Part shown: positions 15,320 through 23,670 of the stretch, piece after piece | Layout: each line of letters begins with the position of its first letter | How positions within the stretch are numbered: position 1 is the first letter of the stretch | Origin: Cellulomonas humilata | GTDB taxonomy: Bacteria > Actinomycetota > Actinomycetes > Actinomycetales > Cellulomonadaceae | Length of the DNA: 64,000 nt | Direction of reading: 5' to 3' | Assembly (NCBI RefSeq): GCF_013359775.1 | Contig: NZ_JABMCI010000063.1 | Coordinates: 1 to 64,000, forward strand | Notes under the pieces: generated by a model | What the model was told of the DNA's origin: nothing | What the model saw: only the letters and a program-made list of their open reading frames with translations | The model's database searches: none | Made by a program: the position numbers and the translations under genes

Positions 15320-15335
15320 ATCGACACTTGTCGAT
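15320..15335. promoter_or_regulatory. ArsR-like operator upstream of arsD
   Basis: ATCGACA-CT-TGTCGAT is a perfect 7-bp-arm inverted repeat 39 bases before the arsD start. GTCGATATCGAC (15330-15341) overlaps it as a second 12-bp palindrome. No arsR gene is adjacent, so the repressor must act from elsewhere. Confidence 0.5.
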
Positions 15336-15374
15336 ATCGACGCCCGTCGATGTGATCTCGGGAGGTCCTGGCGG

Positions 15375-15752
15375 ATGAGCACCATCGCAGTCTTCGAACC
15401 GGCACTGTGCTGCAGCACCGGCGTGTGCGGGCCCGACGTCCCGCAGGAGCTGGTGACGTTCTCGGCCGACCTCGACTGGCTGCGGGACCAGGGTGTCGCG
15501 GTCTCGCGCTTCAACCTGGCCAGTGAGCCGGGGGAGTTCGCCGGCACCCCTGCCGTGCTGACGTTCCTCCAGGTCTCCGGGTCGGAGGGCCTTCCGCTGG
15601 TCCTGATCGACGGGACCATCGCCATGGCGGGCCGCTACCCCAGCCGCGCCGAGCTGGCGCGCTGGGCGACCGCGAGCGCGACCGCACCCGCCCCCTCCCT
15701 CCTGCCCATGGCTGGCTCCGCGGGTGGGTGCTGCGGCGGAGGGTCCTGTTGA
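15375..15752 (+). CDS. arsD: Arsenite metallochaperone ArsD
   Basis: The 125-residue protein starts with STIAVFEPALCCSTGVCGP, which carries the Cys12-Cys13-Cys18 set that holds As(III) in ArsD, and ends with a GGCCGGGSC vicinal Cys cluster. ArsD delivers arsenite to the ArsA ATPase. The ATG at 15375 has GGGAGG about ten bases upstream. Its stop overlaps the TTG start of arsA, so the two are coupled. The ArsR-like operator sits just upstream. The usual pump gene (arsB or acr3) is not in the window. Confidence 0.95.
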   Translation: MSTIAVFEPALCCSTGVCGPDVPQELVTFSADLDWLRDQGVAVSRFNLASEPGEFAGTPAVLTFLQVSGSEGLPLVLIDGTIAMAGRYPSRAELARWATASATAPAPSLLPMAGSAGGCCGGGSC

Positions 15753-17548
15753 CCGGTGAGCGGGCTCTGCCGGGATTCCTCGTCGATGCCCCCCACTTCC
15801 TCTTCCTGACCGGCAAGGGCGGGGTGGGCAAGACCTCCATCGCCTGCGCTGCCGCGGTGGCGCTCGCGGGTGCGGGCAGGTCCGTCCTGCTCGTCAGCAC
15901 CGATCCCGCCTCCAACGTCGGGCAGGTGTTCGGGCTGACCATCGGGAACACGAGGACGCCGGTCCCTGCCGTCACCGGACTCTCCGCGCTGGAGATCAAC
16001 CCGGAACAGGCGACGAGCGCGTACCGCGAGCGGATCGTGGGTCCCGTCCGTGGCATCCTGCCTGCCGCCGAGGTCGCGCTCATCGAGGAGCAGCTGGCCG
16101 GGGCGTGCACCACCGAGATCGCCTCGTTCAACGAGTTCACGGCCCTGCTCACCGAGGACGCGGCCGGCGAGCTCGATCACGTTGTCTTCGACACCGCGCC
16201 GACCGGGCACACCATCCGGCTCCTGCAGCTGCCGGCGTCCTGGACCGACTTCCTCGACGAGGGCAAGGGCGACGCCTCCTGCCTCGGACCGCTGGCCGGC
16301 CTCGACCGGCAACGAGCCGTCTACGCCGCGGCCGTCGCCGCCCTCGCCGACTCGCGCCGCACCCGCCTCGTCCTGGTGACCCGGGCTCACCAGGCGGCGG
16401 TCGCGGAGGTCCAGCGCACCCACGACGAGCTCGCCGCCCTCGGGCTGCGCCACCAGCACCTGGTGGTCAACGCGGTGATGCCTCTCCCGGTCTCCGGCGA
16501 CGTGCTGGCCACCGCCGTCCACGAGCGCGAGCAAGCCGTCCTCGCGGCTCTGCCCCCCGACCTCGCCGCACTGCCCCGCGACGTGCTGTCCCTCAAGGGT
16601 GGGGACCTGGTGGGCCTCGACGCGCTCGCGCGACTCTTCGAGCCGGACGACCCCTGCGACGGCCACGTCCCGGCCGCCCGCCGGCAGCTCGCGGCGGGAG
16701 CCGACTCGTTGGCGGCCCTGGTCGACGAGCTCGCCACCCAGGAGCACGGCTTGATCATGACGATGGGCAAGGGTGGCGTCGGCAAGACCACCGTCGCCGC
16801 GGCGATCGCGGTCGCCCTGGCCGAACGCGGGCTGGACGTCCACCTGACCACCACCGACCCCGCGGCCCACCTCGGGCAGACCCTCGCGGGTTCGGTACCG
16901 AACCTCGAGGTCTCACGGATCGACCCGGCGGTCGAGACCGAGCGATACTGCCAGTCGGTCCTGGCCCGCCGGGGCGCCTCCCTGGATGCCGCGGGCCGCG
17001 CCGGCCTCGAGGAGGACCTGCGGTCTCCGTGCACCGAGGAGATCGCCGTGTTCCAGGCCTTCTCCAAGGTGGTCAACGAGGGCAGGCGTCGATTCGTCGT
17101 CGTCGACACGGCACCCACCGGGCACACGCTGCTGCTCCTCGACGCCACCGGGTCCTACCACCGGGACGTCGTTCGGCAGATGGGCCCGAGCGCCGCGACG
17201 TTCACCACCCCGATGATGCGGCTGCAGGATCCGAGCTACACGAAGATCCTCATCGTCACCCTGCCCGAGGCCACGCCGGTCCTCGAGGCCGAGCAGCTGG
17301 CCGGGGACCTCCGCCGTGCGGGCATCCACCCCTGGGCCTGGGTGCTCAACAACTCGGTTGCGGCAGCGCAGACCACCGATCCGCTCCTCCTTCGTCGCGC
17401 CGCCGCCGAGATGGACCAGGTCGCCCGCGTGTACGCCGACGGGGCTGGACGGTGCGCCATCGTGCCGCTCCTGGCGTCCGAGCCGGTCGGAGTGGACGCA
17501 CTGCGTGCTCTTGGAGGGAGTGGCGTGACTGCGAGAGTGCCGGCCTGA
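15749..17548 (+). CDS. arsA: Arsenite-stimulated pump ATPase ArsA
   Basis: The 599-residue protein has two homologous halves, each with a deviant Walker A (TGKGGVGKTS near residue 20 and MGKGGVGKTT near 340) and a DTAPTGHT signature. The metal-site cysteines appear in GACTTEIA, DASCLGPL and PCTEEIA, matching the three As(III) ligands of the family. ArsA energises the ArsB efflux pump. The TTG at 15749 has GCGGAGGG eight bases upstream and overlaps the arsD stop; a GTG at 15728 is the alternative. With no pump nearby, the partner must be encoded elsewhere. Confidence 0.95.
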   Translation: MTGERALPGFLVDAPHFLFLTGKGGVGKTSIACAAAVALAGAGRSVLLVSTDPASNVGQVFGLTIGNTRTPVPAVTGLSALEINPEQATSAYRERIVGPVRGILPAAEVALIEEQLAGACTTEIASFNEFTALLTEDAAGELDHVVFDTAPTGHTIRLLQLPASWTDFLDEGKGDASCLGPLAGLDRQRAVYAAAVAALADSRRTRLVLVTRAHQAAVAEVQRTHDELAALGLRHQHLVVNAVMPLPVSGDVLATAVHEREQAVLAALPPDLAALPRDVLSLKGGDLVGLDALARLFEPDDPCDGHVPAARRQLAAGADSLAALVDELATQEHGLIMTMGKGGVGKTTVAAAIAVALAERGLDVHLTTTDPAAHLGQTLAGSVPNLEVSRIDPAVETERYCQSVLARRGASLDAAGRAGLEEDLRSPCTEEIAVFQAFSKVVNEGRRRFVVVDTAPTGHTLLLLDATGSYHRDVVRQMGPSAATFTTPMMRLQDPSYTKILIVTLPEATPVLEAEQLAGDLRRAGIHPWAWVLNNSVAAAQTTDPLLLRRAAAEMDQVARVYADGAGRCAIVPLLASEPVGVDALRALGGSGVTARVPA

Positions 17549-17609
17549 CGGACACCGTGGCGCTCCCGACCTGACCGCGACGGCGTCCAGAACAGCGACC
17601 CGTCGAGCG

Positions 17610-17647
17610 ATACCGGGGCGGGTATACCCATATACCCCCCCGGGTAC
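17610..17647. promoter_or_regulatory. Tandem CstR/CsoR-like operators
   Basis: The stretch holds ATACC-GGGGCG-GGTAT (17610-17625), a GGTATACC overlap, and ATACCC-CCCC-GGGTAC (17632-17647). These are GC-block palindromes with ATAC/GTAT ends, typical of CsoR/CstR repressor sites. They lie 77 bases upstream of the four-domain sulfur protein. Confidence 0.6.
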
Positions 17648-17723
17648 AGGTCTTTCGACCCGTCGGCCGGCCCTGCGCGCGTTCTAGCGTGACGCGTTGC
17701 CTCCTCACGGATCGGACGTCCGC

Positions 17724-20213
17724 ATGAAGATCGTCGTCGTCGGCGGAGTTGCCGCCGGAATGTCCGCTGCGGCGCGTGCGCGGCGCCTGGATGAGTTCGC
17801 CGAGATCGTGGTGCTCGAACGCGGTCACCACGTGTCGTTCGCGAACTGCGGGCTGCCGTATCACATCGGCGAGGTGATCGCCGATCGCAGCAGGCTCCTG
17901 GTCCAGACCCCGAAGAGCCTGCGTGACCAGCTCGACATCGACGTGCGGGTGGGTGTCGAGGCCGTCGGCATCGATCGTTCGGCCAGGACCGTGCGCGCCC
18001 GCGACGTCGACTCGGGCGCGGAGTACGACGAGCCGTACGACAAGCTGATCCTGACCCCCGGCGCCGAACCGGTGAGGCCAGTTCTGCCGGGGATCGATCT
18101 GCCGGCGATCCACGTGCTGCGGCGGATCGGCGACATGGACGTCATCAAGGCGGCCGTCGACGGCGCGGGCGCCACGGCGGGTGTGCGGCACGCGGTCGTG
18201 ATCGGGGCGGGCTACATCGGTCTGGAGATGGCCGAGAACCTGCACGAGCGCGGTGTGGCTGTCGAGGTCGTCGAGATGGCCGACCAGATCATGCCCGCGC
18301 TCGACCGCGAGCTGACCACGACCGTGGAGAACTACCTGCGGGCGCACGACGTCGCCCTGCACCTCGGGACCGCAGCTGCGGCCTTCACCGAGCGGCCCGA
18401 CGGCCGCGTGCGGGTCGAGCTGAAGAACACCACGGTCATCGACACCGACCTGGTCATCATGGCCGCGGGGGTGCGCCCGAGCACCGCCCTGGCGGTCGCG
18501 GCGGGCCTGGAGATCGGCCCGCGCGGCGGCATCACGGTGGACCGGCACATGCGCACGTCCGACCCGGACATCTACGCCGCCGGGGACGCGGTCGAGGTCG
18601 AGCACACCGTGCTGCCCGGGACCTGGCTGATCCCGTTGGCGGGGCCGGCCAACCGCCAGGGACGCGTCGCGGCGGAGAACGTCTGCGGTCGGGACACGGT
18701 CTACGAGTCCACCCAGGGCACCTCGATCGTCAAGGTCTTCGACATGGTCGCCGGCGGCACGGGCGCCTCGGAGAAGCAGCTGGTTGCGGCCGGGATCGCG
18801 TTCGACGCGGTGCAGACCCACCCGCACGGGCACGCGGGCTACTACCCAGGCACGGCGATGATGCACGTCAAGGTCTTGTTCGCCCCGGGCACCGGACGGA
18901 TCCTGGGCGCCCAGATCGCCGGGTTCGATGGCGTCGACAAGCGCCTGGACGTCCTGGCGACCGCCCTGCGCGCAGGGATGGCGGTGTACGACCTGGAGAC
19001 CCTCGAGCTGTCCTACGCCCCGCCGTTCGGCTCGGCCAAGGACCCGGTCAACATGATCGGGTTCGTCGCCTCGAACACGCTGCGCGGCGACCTGACGCTG
19101 TGGCACGCGGGCGACTACCCGCAGGCGACCGACGGTGCACGGATCATCGACGTCCGCGGCCCGGAGGAGTTCGCGCTGTGGCACCTGCCCGGGGCGGACA
19201 ACGTCCCGCTGGAGACGCTGCGCGTGGCGCAGGCGGACTGGGACCGCGGCACCCCGATCCGGCTGTACTGCGCGGTCGGGTTCCGCAGCTACCTGGCCTA
19301 CCGGGCGCTGGTCCAGCGGGGGTTCACCGACGTGTCGACCCTCTCTGGGGGACTGACCACCTTCCGGGCGTACCACGGCGTCGCTCCCAGCGACCTCGAC
19401 GCCCCGACGCCGGTCATCTCCTACGCGTCCGCTAGCCCCGTGCCCTCCTCGGCACCGGCAACATCGACGGGCGTGCTGGTGGACCTGGACTGCACCGGGC
19501 TGGCGTGCCCCGGTCCGATCATGAAGCTGCAGGACGCGGTCCTCGCACTGGCCCCCGGGGACGAGATCGTCGCGCACGTCTCCGACGCCGGCTTCCGGCT
19601 CGACGCCCCCGCGTGGGCGGCCCGCAACGGCCACGAGATCCTCTCCCTGGTTCCCGAGGGGCCCGGGTATGCGGCCCGGATCCGCAAGGGCGCCCCCGCG
19701 GTGGCCACCGGCGCCGCCGTGAGTGGCGCCGCCTCGCGGATGAAGGACAAGAAGTCCTTCGTCGTGTTCTCCGGCGAGCTGGACAAGGTGCTGGCAGCGT
19801 TCATCCTGGCCAACGGCGCCGTCGCGATGGGCGACGAGGTCTCCATGTTCTTCACGTTCTGGGGGCTCAACGCCCTGCGGCGCGAGAACCCCCCGGCCCG
19901 CACCCGCTCGCGGATGGACCGCATGTTCGGCGCCATGATGCCGTCGGGCGCGGAGAGCCTGAAGCTGTCCACGCTGAACATGCTGGGCGGCGGCACGATG
20001 CTGATGAAGAAGGTGATGAAGGACCACCAGGTCCCGAGCCTGACCGAGCTCATCGCCTCCGCACAGACTGCGGGAGTCCGGCTGGTCGGCTGCACGATGA
20101 CCATGGACCTGCTCGGGATCGCGCCCGAGGACCTCATCGCCGGGGTCGAGCTCGGCGGCGTGGCGACCTTCCTCGGCGAGGCCAGCGAGTCGAACGGCGC
20201 CTTCTTCATCTGA
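17724..20213 (+). CDS. CoA-disulfide reductase fused to rhodanese, TusA and DsrE domains
   Basis: The 829-residue protein has four parts. Residues 1-440 are an FAD/NAD(P) disulfide reductase of the CoADR/Nox group (VVGGVAAGMSAAARARRL; active Cys in SFANCGLPYH). About 460-560 is a rhodanese with the loop CAVGFRS. About 585-655 is TusA (LDCTGLACPGPIM, the Cys-Pro carrier site). About 680-829 is a DsrE-like domain (SFVVFSGELDKVLAAFILAN). Together they would reduce and relay sulfane sulfur. The ATG at 17724 opens the FAD motif, with only a weak ribosome site. CstR-like operators lie upstream, and a terminator follows. Confidence 0.92.
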   Translation: MKIVVVGGVAAGMSAAARARRLDEFAEIVVLERGHHVSFANCGLPYHIGEVIADRSRLLVQTPKSLRDQLDIDVRVGVEAVGIDRSARTVRARDVDSGAEYDEPYDKLILTPGAEPVRPVLPGIDLPAIHVLRRIGDMDVIKAAVDGAGATAGVRHAVVIGAGYIGLEMAENLHERGVAVEVVEMADQIMPALDRELTTTVENYLRAHDVALHLGTAAAAFTERPDGRVRVELKNTTVIDTDLVIMAAGVRPSTALAVAAGLEIGPRGGITVDRHMRTSDPDIYAAGDAVEVEHTVLPGTWLIPLAGPANRQGRVAAENVCGRDTVYESTQGTSIVKVFDMVAGGTGASEKQLVAAGIAFDAVQTHPHGHAGYYPGTAMMHVKVLFAPGTGRILGAQIAGFDGVDKRLDVLATALRAGMAVYDLETLELSYAPPFGSAKDPVNMIGFVASNTLRGDLTLWHAGDYPQATDGARIIDVRGPEEFALWHLPGADNVPLETLRVAQADWDRGTPIRLYCAVGFRSYLAYRALVQRGFTDVSTLSGGLTTFRAYHGVAPSDLDAPTPVISYASASPVPSSAPATSTGVLVDLDCTGLACPGPIMKLQDAVLALAPGDEIVAHVSDAGFRLDAPAWAARNGHEILSLVPEGPGYAARIRKGAPAVATGAAVSGAASRMKDKKSFVVFSGELDKVLAAFILANGAVAMGDEVSMFFTFWGLNALRRENPPARTRSRMDRMFGAMMPSGAESLKLSTLNMLGGGTMLMKKVMKDHQVPSLTELIASAQTAGVRLVGCTMTMDLLGIAPEDLIAGVELGGVATFLGEASESNGAFFI

Positions 20214-20218
20214 CGCAC

Positions 20219-20250
20219 GACGGGGCCGCACCGGGAGGTGCGGCCCCGTC
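20219..20250. terminator. Bidirectional hairpin terminator
   Basis: GACGGGGCCGCACC (20219-20232) pairs perfectly with GGTGCGGCCCCGTC (20237-20250) around GGGA, between the convergent sulfur fusion gene and the CstR-type gene. Confidence 0.75.
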
Positions 20251-20258
20251 GCGGCGGG

Positions 20259-20531
20259 TCAGGCGAGGGACAGGAAGAGCTTCTCGAGCTTCTGCACGTC
20301 GAGCGTGCCGGTCTCGCCGCCCGGCTCTGTCGGGGTCAGGCACTGCCGCATGCCCGAGGCGATGATCGCGAACCCGGCACGATCGAGAGCGCGGGAGACG
20401 GCCGAGAGCTGCATGACGATGTCCTCGCAGTCGCGGCCCTCGTCGAGCATGCGCACCACGCCGGCCAGCTGTCCCTGGGCGCGCTTGAGCCGGTTGGACA
20501 CCTTGGACATCTCGTCCTTGTCCAGCTCCAT
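20259..20531 (-). CDS. CstR-type persulfide-sensing repressor (CsoR/FrmR family)
   Basis: The 90-residue all-helical protein has the DUF156 pattern: NRLKRAQGQLAGVVRMLDEGRDCEDI, then SGMRQCL. The two family cysteines are kept, but the His of the copper-sensing CsoR x-H-C-C set is replaced (Gly/Met region before the second Cys). That fits the Cys-Cys persulfide sensor CstR and not a copper sensor. The ATG at 20531 has AAGGAGG. It carries its own operator (20564-20579), and the sulfur genes on both sides carry the same boxes. Confidence 0.85.
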   Translation of the reverse strand: MELDKDEMSKVSNRLKRAQGQLAGVVRMLDEGRDCEDIVMQLSAVSRALDRAGFAIIASGMRQCLTPTEPGGETGTLDVQKLEKLFLSLA

Positions 20532-20563
20532 GGCGGGACCTCCTTCGTCGCGGGCGAGCCAGG

Positions 20564-20579
20564 ATACCCCGGGAGGTAC
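20564..20579. promoter_or_regulatory. CstR-like operator of the repressor gene
   Basis: ATACCCCGGGAGGTAC is a near-palindrome with ATACC and GGTA arms, 33 bases upstream of the repressor start, suggesting autoregulation. Confidence 0.55.
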
Positions 20580-20599
20580 CGAGCGGATGGTGGTAGACG

Positions 20600-20995
20600 T
20601 CATGGCCTGGAGACGGCGGCGAGGGCTGCCAGGAGGCGTGTGCGGGCGTCTCGTGCGACCCGCTGGAGGGCGTCGTTGCCGCTGAGGTGGACGAGCACGT
20701 CGGGGTCGACGGCCTCGACGACCGTGCGACCGTTGTCGCCAGCACGGACGACGACGTTGCAGGGCAGGAGCAGGCCGATCTGCGGCTCGGTTCCCAGAGC
20801 CTCGTTCGCGAGCACAGGGTTGCACGCGCCAAGGATCACCTGGGGCGCGATGTCGACGTTCAGCTTGGCCTTGAGGGTGCCGGCCAGGTCGATCTCGGTG
20901 AGCACACCGAAGCCCTGCGCCGCGAGTGCCTCGCGGACAGCCGTGAGCGCGTCAGCGAACGGAAGCTCGGTGGTCGTGCTGAGGGCGTAGCTCAC
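20600..20995 (-). CDS. DUF302 family protein
   Basis: The 131-residue protein matches DUF302: an opening YALSTTTELPFADALTAVREAL helix, GFGVLTEIDLAGTLKAKL, GACNPVLANEAL and IGLLLPCNVVVR. The Cys in GACNP and LLPCN are the usual conserved ones. DUF302 proteins are small cytoplasmic proteins often found with sulfur or redox genes; their role is unknown. The GTG at 20995 overlaps the thioredoxin stop (GTGA), placing it last in the minus-strand sulfur operon. Confidence 0.85.
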   Translation of the reverse strand: MSYALSTTTELPFADALTAVREALAAQGFGVLTEIDLAGTLKAKLNVDIAPQVILGACNPVLANEALGTEPQIGLLLPCNVVVRAGDNGRTVVEAVDPDVLVHLSGNDALQRVARDARTRLLAALAAVSRP

Positions 20996-21372
20996 GGCTG
21001 GGTCACCGATCCGTCCCGGTGCTCGGCGATCTCTCGACGGACGGCGTCCATGTCGAGGGCCTTGATCGCGTCGATGATCTCTTCGAGCGCCGCGGCGGGC
21101 AGGGCGCCGGGCTCGGAGTAGAGCAGGATGCCGTCGCGGAACGCCATGAGGGTCGGGATCGACGTGATCCCGGCCTGGCCGGCGAGCTCGCGCTCTGCCT
21201 CGGTGTCCACCTTCGCGAAGACCACGTCGGGATGCTGCGCCGACGCGTTCTCGAAGATGGGTGCGAACATCCGGCACGGGCCGCACCAGGCGGCCCAGAA
21301 GTCGACCAGGACGATGTCGTTCTCGTGGATCGTGTCCGCGAACGCGGCGCCGGTCAGGGTGAGGGTGGACAA
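20992..21372 (-). CDS. Thioredoxin
   Basis: The 126-residue protein has VLVDFWAAWCGPCRMFAP (the WCGPC active site) and the cis-Pro loop TSIPTLMAF. It is a normal thioredoxin with a C-terminal helix extension of about 15 residues (AVRREIAEHRDG). The frame opens at GTG 21378, but that codon lies inside the AAGGAG ribosome site; TTG 21372, five bases beyond it, is the better start. In this operon it can reduce protein persulfides made by the rhodanese and CoA-disulfide reductase domains. Confidence 0.93.
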   Translation of the reverse strand: MSTLTLTGAAFADTIHENDIVLVDFWAAWCGPCRMFAPIFENASAQHPDVVFAKVDTEAERELAGQAGITSIPTLMAFRDGILLYSEPGALPAAALEEIIDAIKALDMDAVRREIAEHRDGSVTQP

Positions 21373-21399
21373 CGGCACTCCTTCAGGAGTCGTGGGTGG

Positions 21400-21516
21400 T
21401 CAGCGGCAGGTGCACTGCTGGGCGCGGGGGACGTCGGCCATGACGGCGTCGACGTGCATGCCGCAGCCGGACCAGGTGACCTTGCCGCAGGCGGAGCAGC
21501 GGGCGGGTGAGCACAT
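21400..21516 (-). CDS. 38-residue Cys-rich (zinc-ribbon-like) protein
   Basis: The short frame has ATG 21516 behind a strong AAGGAGAA site. It encodes CSPARCSACGKVTWSGCG near the N-terminus and QQCTCR at the end: six or more cysteines in CxxC-like pairs, plus a conserved-looking GMHVDAVMADVP middle. Similar very short proteins accompany thioredoxin/rhodanese genes in actinobacteria, to my recollection. It is likely a metal-binding or sulfur-handling peptide. It lies between the rhodanese and thioredoxin genes in the same direction. Confidence 0.7.
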   Translation of the reverse strand: MCSPARCSACGKVTWSGCGMHVDAVMADVPRAQQCTCR

Positions 21517-21542
21517 CGGAGTTCTCCTTCTTCGGGGGTGGG

Positions 21543-21908
21543 TCAGCGGCGGACGGCGCCGCCGGCGGACTGCCAGGCGCCGATGCCGCCGGACAGGCTC
21601 GTGGCGTCGAAGCCGAGCTTGCGCAGGTGCTTGGCGGCGCTTCGCGAGCGCATGCCTGAGGCGCACATCACCACGACGGGCGTGTCCTGCTTCAGACGTC
21701 GGGGGGCCTTGTCGATCTCGCCGAGGGGCACGTGCACGGCCTGGGGCGCGTGGCCGGTGTTCCACTCGGACCGCTCGCGCACGTCGAGCAGTGCGGCTCC
21801 GTCGCGGACGAGCTCGAGCGCCCGCGCGGCGCCGATGGTGGGCCGAAGGGTGTCGTCGTCGGTCTCGGTGCGGCCGAGCAATCGGCGCAGGCTGCTGCTG
21901 AGAGACAT
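21543..21908 (-). CDS. Single-domain rhodanese
   Basis: The 121-residue protein has the domain signature ALLDVRERSEWNTGHAPQAVHVP and the active-site loop MCASGMRSRSA with the persulfide-carrying Cys. The SLSGGIGAW end is typical. A short basic N-terminal extension (LRRLLGR) precedes the domain. The ATG at 21908 has AAGGAGAA. It is the second gene of the minus-strand operon, 20 bases after the CoA-disulfide reductase. Confidence 0.92.
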   Translation of the reverse strand: MSLSSSLRRLLGRTETDDDTLRPTIGAARALELVRDGAALLDVRERSEWNTGHAPQAVHVPLGEIDKAPRRLKQDTPVVVMCASGMRSRSAAKHLRKLGFDATSLSGGIGAWQSAGGAVRR

Positions 21909-21928
21909 GGGGCTTCTCCTTCTGAGGG

Positions 21929-23626
21929 TCAGGGGACGAGGTCGGGGCGGAGGGCGGTGAGGGTGAGCCAGCCGCCGGAGAGGTTGCGGGCGTCGAGTTC
22001 CGCGGCGAGCAGGACGCGGGTGGCGATGTGGGAGCGGACGCCCGAGGCGCAGTGCACGCTGACGGGTCGGCCGGCCGCGGCGGCGTGCACCTCGTCGAGG
22101 CGGCCGCGCAGCTCGGTGTGCGGGATGTGCAGCGCGCCCTTGAGGTGTCCGCGGTCGAACTCGCCCTGCGAGCGGACGTCCAGCACGAGGGTGTCGGCCA
22201 GTACGTCGTCGAGCTCGCCCGGGTGCCACTGCGGCGTGGTGCCGTCGAGGACGTTCTGGGCGACGAACCCGAGCATGTTCACGGGGTCCTTCGCCGAGCC
22301 GTAGGGCGGGGCGTAGGCGAGCTCGAGCTCGGCGAGGTCGTCCGCGGTCATCTCGGCGCGCAGCGCGGTGGCCAGCACGTCGATGCGCTTGTCGACGCCG
22401 TCGCGCCCGACGGCCTGGGCGCCGAGCAGCCGACCGTCGGGGGCGAAGGACGCTACGAGGTGGATCTGTGCGGCGCCGGGGAAGTAGCCGGCGTGGTGTC
22501 CGGGGTGGATGCGGACCACCTCGTGCGCGATGCCGGCCTGGGCCAGCGTCTGCTGGTTTGCGCCGGTCACCGCTGCGGTGAGCCCGAACACGCGGACGAT
22601 CGCGGTGCCCAGGACGGCTGCCTGCGGGGTCGTGCGTCGACCGAGCATCGAGTCGGCGGCTCGCCGGCCCTGGCGGTTGGCGGGGCCGGCGAGTGGCACG
22701 GGGCCGACCGTCCCGGTGACGGCGTGGATGACCTCGACCGCATCGCCGACGGCCCAGATGTGCGGGTCGGAGGTCCGCTGGTCCTCGTCGACGCGGATGG
22801 CACCGTGGCGCCCCAGCGCGAGCCCGGCGTCGCGTGCCAGGTCGCTCGCGGGACGCACGCCGACGTTGACCAGCACCAGGTCGGCGCTGAGCGCTGTCCC
22901 GTCGGACAGCACGACGCTCAGCGCGGTGTCGGAAGCGGGGTTGAGGGCTTGTGCCGAGACGCCGAGGAAGAGACCGACGTCGTGCGCCTTCAGCTCGTCG
23001 GCCAGCAGCGGTGCCAGCTCGGCGTCCAGGGGTGGCAGGACGTGGTCGGCCAGCTCGACCACGTCGACCTCGAGGCCGCGGGCGACCAGGGCCTCGACCG
23101 CCTCCAGGCCGATGAAGCCGGCGCCGACGACGACGGCACGCGCCCGGTCGTCGTCGCTGCGTCCGTCGACCAGCCGCGTGACGTGCTCGTCGAGGGCGTC
23201 GAGGTCGGGGATGGTCCGCAGGGAGTGCACGGCCGGGTGGTCCAGGCCGTCGATCGGCGGACGCACCGCGACGGCACCGGGGGAGAGCAGGAGCGCGTCG
23301 TACGCCAGCTGGTACGAGCTCTCCGAGGTGGTCACCGAGACGGTGCGGGCGGCGCGGTCGATCGCCGTGACCCGGTTTCCGGTGCGCACGTCGAGCGCGA
23401 GCGCCGCGCCCAGCGAGGCGGGCGTGTGCAGCAGCAGGTCGTCGCGCCGCTCGATGTCCCCGGACAGGTGGTAGGGCAGCCCGCAGTTGGCGAACGAGAC
23501 GTAGTCCGACTGCTCGAGCACCACGATCTCGGCGCGCTCGTCCAGGCGCCGTGCGCGAGCGGCCGCGCTCATGCCGCCGGCCACACCGCCGACGATGACG
23601 ATCCTGCGAGGTTCTCTGTCGTTCAT
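21929..23626 (-). CDS. CoA-disulfide reductase with C-terminal rhodanese domain
   Basis: The 565-residue protein starts with IVIVGGVAGGMSAAARARRL (FAD), keeps the active Cys in YVSFANCGLPYHLSG, has a second dinucleotide fold (VVVGAGFIGLE), and ends with a rhodanese domain whose loop is HCASGVRSH. This is the CdrA/RhoCoADR arrangement that reduces CoA disulfides or persulfides. It parallels the first half of the 829-residue fusion at 17724, so the cluster has two such enzymes. The ATG at 23626 is only ten bases from the CstR-like operator, so the mRNA leader must be very short. Confidence 0.92.
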   Translation of the reverse strand: MNDREPRRIVIVGGVAGGMSAAARARRLDERAEIVVLEQSDYVSFANCGLPYHLSGDIERRDDLLLHTPASLGAALALDVRTGNRVTAIDRAARTVSVTTSESSYQLAYDALLLSPGAVAVRPPIDGLDHPAVHSLRTIPDLDALDEHVTRLVDGRSDDDRARAVVVGAGFIGLEAVEALVARGLEVDVVELADHVLPPLDAELAPLLADELKAHDVGLFLGVSAQALNPASDTALSVVLSDGTALSADLVLVNVGVRPASDLARDAGLALGRHGAIRVDEDQRTSDPHIWAVGDAVEVIHAVTGTVGPVPLAGPANRQGRRAADSMLGRRTTPQAAVLGTAIVRVFGLTAAVTGANQQTLAQAGIAHEVVRIHPGHHAGYFPGAAQIHLVASFAPDGRLLGAQAVGRDGVDKRIDVLATALRAEMTADDLAELELAYAPPYGSAKDPVNMLGFVAQNVLDGTTPQWHPGELDDVLADTLVLDVRSQGEFDRGHLKGALHIPHTELRGRLDEVHAAAAGRPVSVHCASGVRSHIATRVLLAAELDARNLSGGWLTLTALRPDLVP

Positions 23627-23636
23627 GCCGAGGACT

Positions 23637-23652
23637 ATACCCCGGGGGGTAT
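23637..23652. promoter_or_regulatory. CstR-like operator of the minus-strand sulfur operon
   Basis: ATACCCC-GG-GGGGTAT has perfect 7-bp arms. It ends ten bases before the CoA-disulfide reductase start and probably overlaps the promoter itself. Confidence 0.65.
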
Positions 23653-23670
23653 CGAGACGCGAACGCCGAA

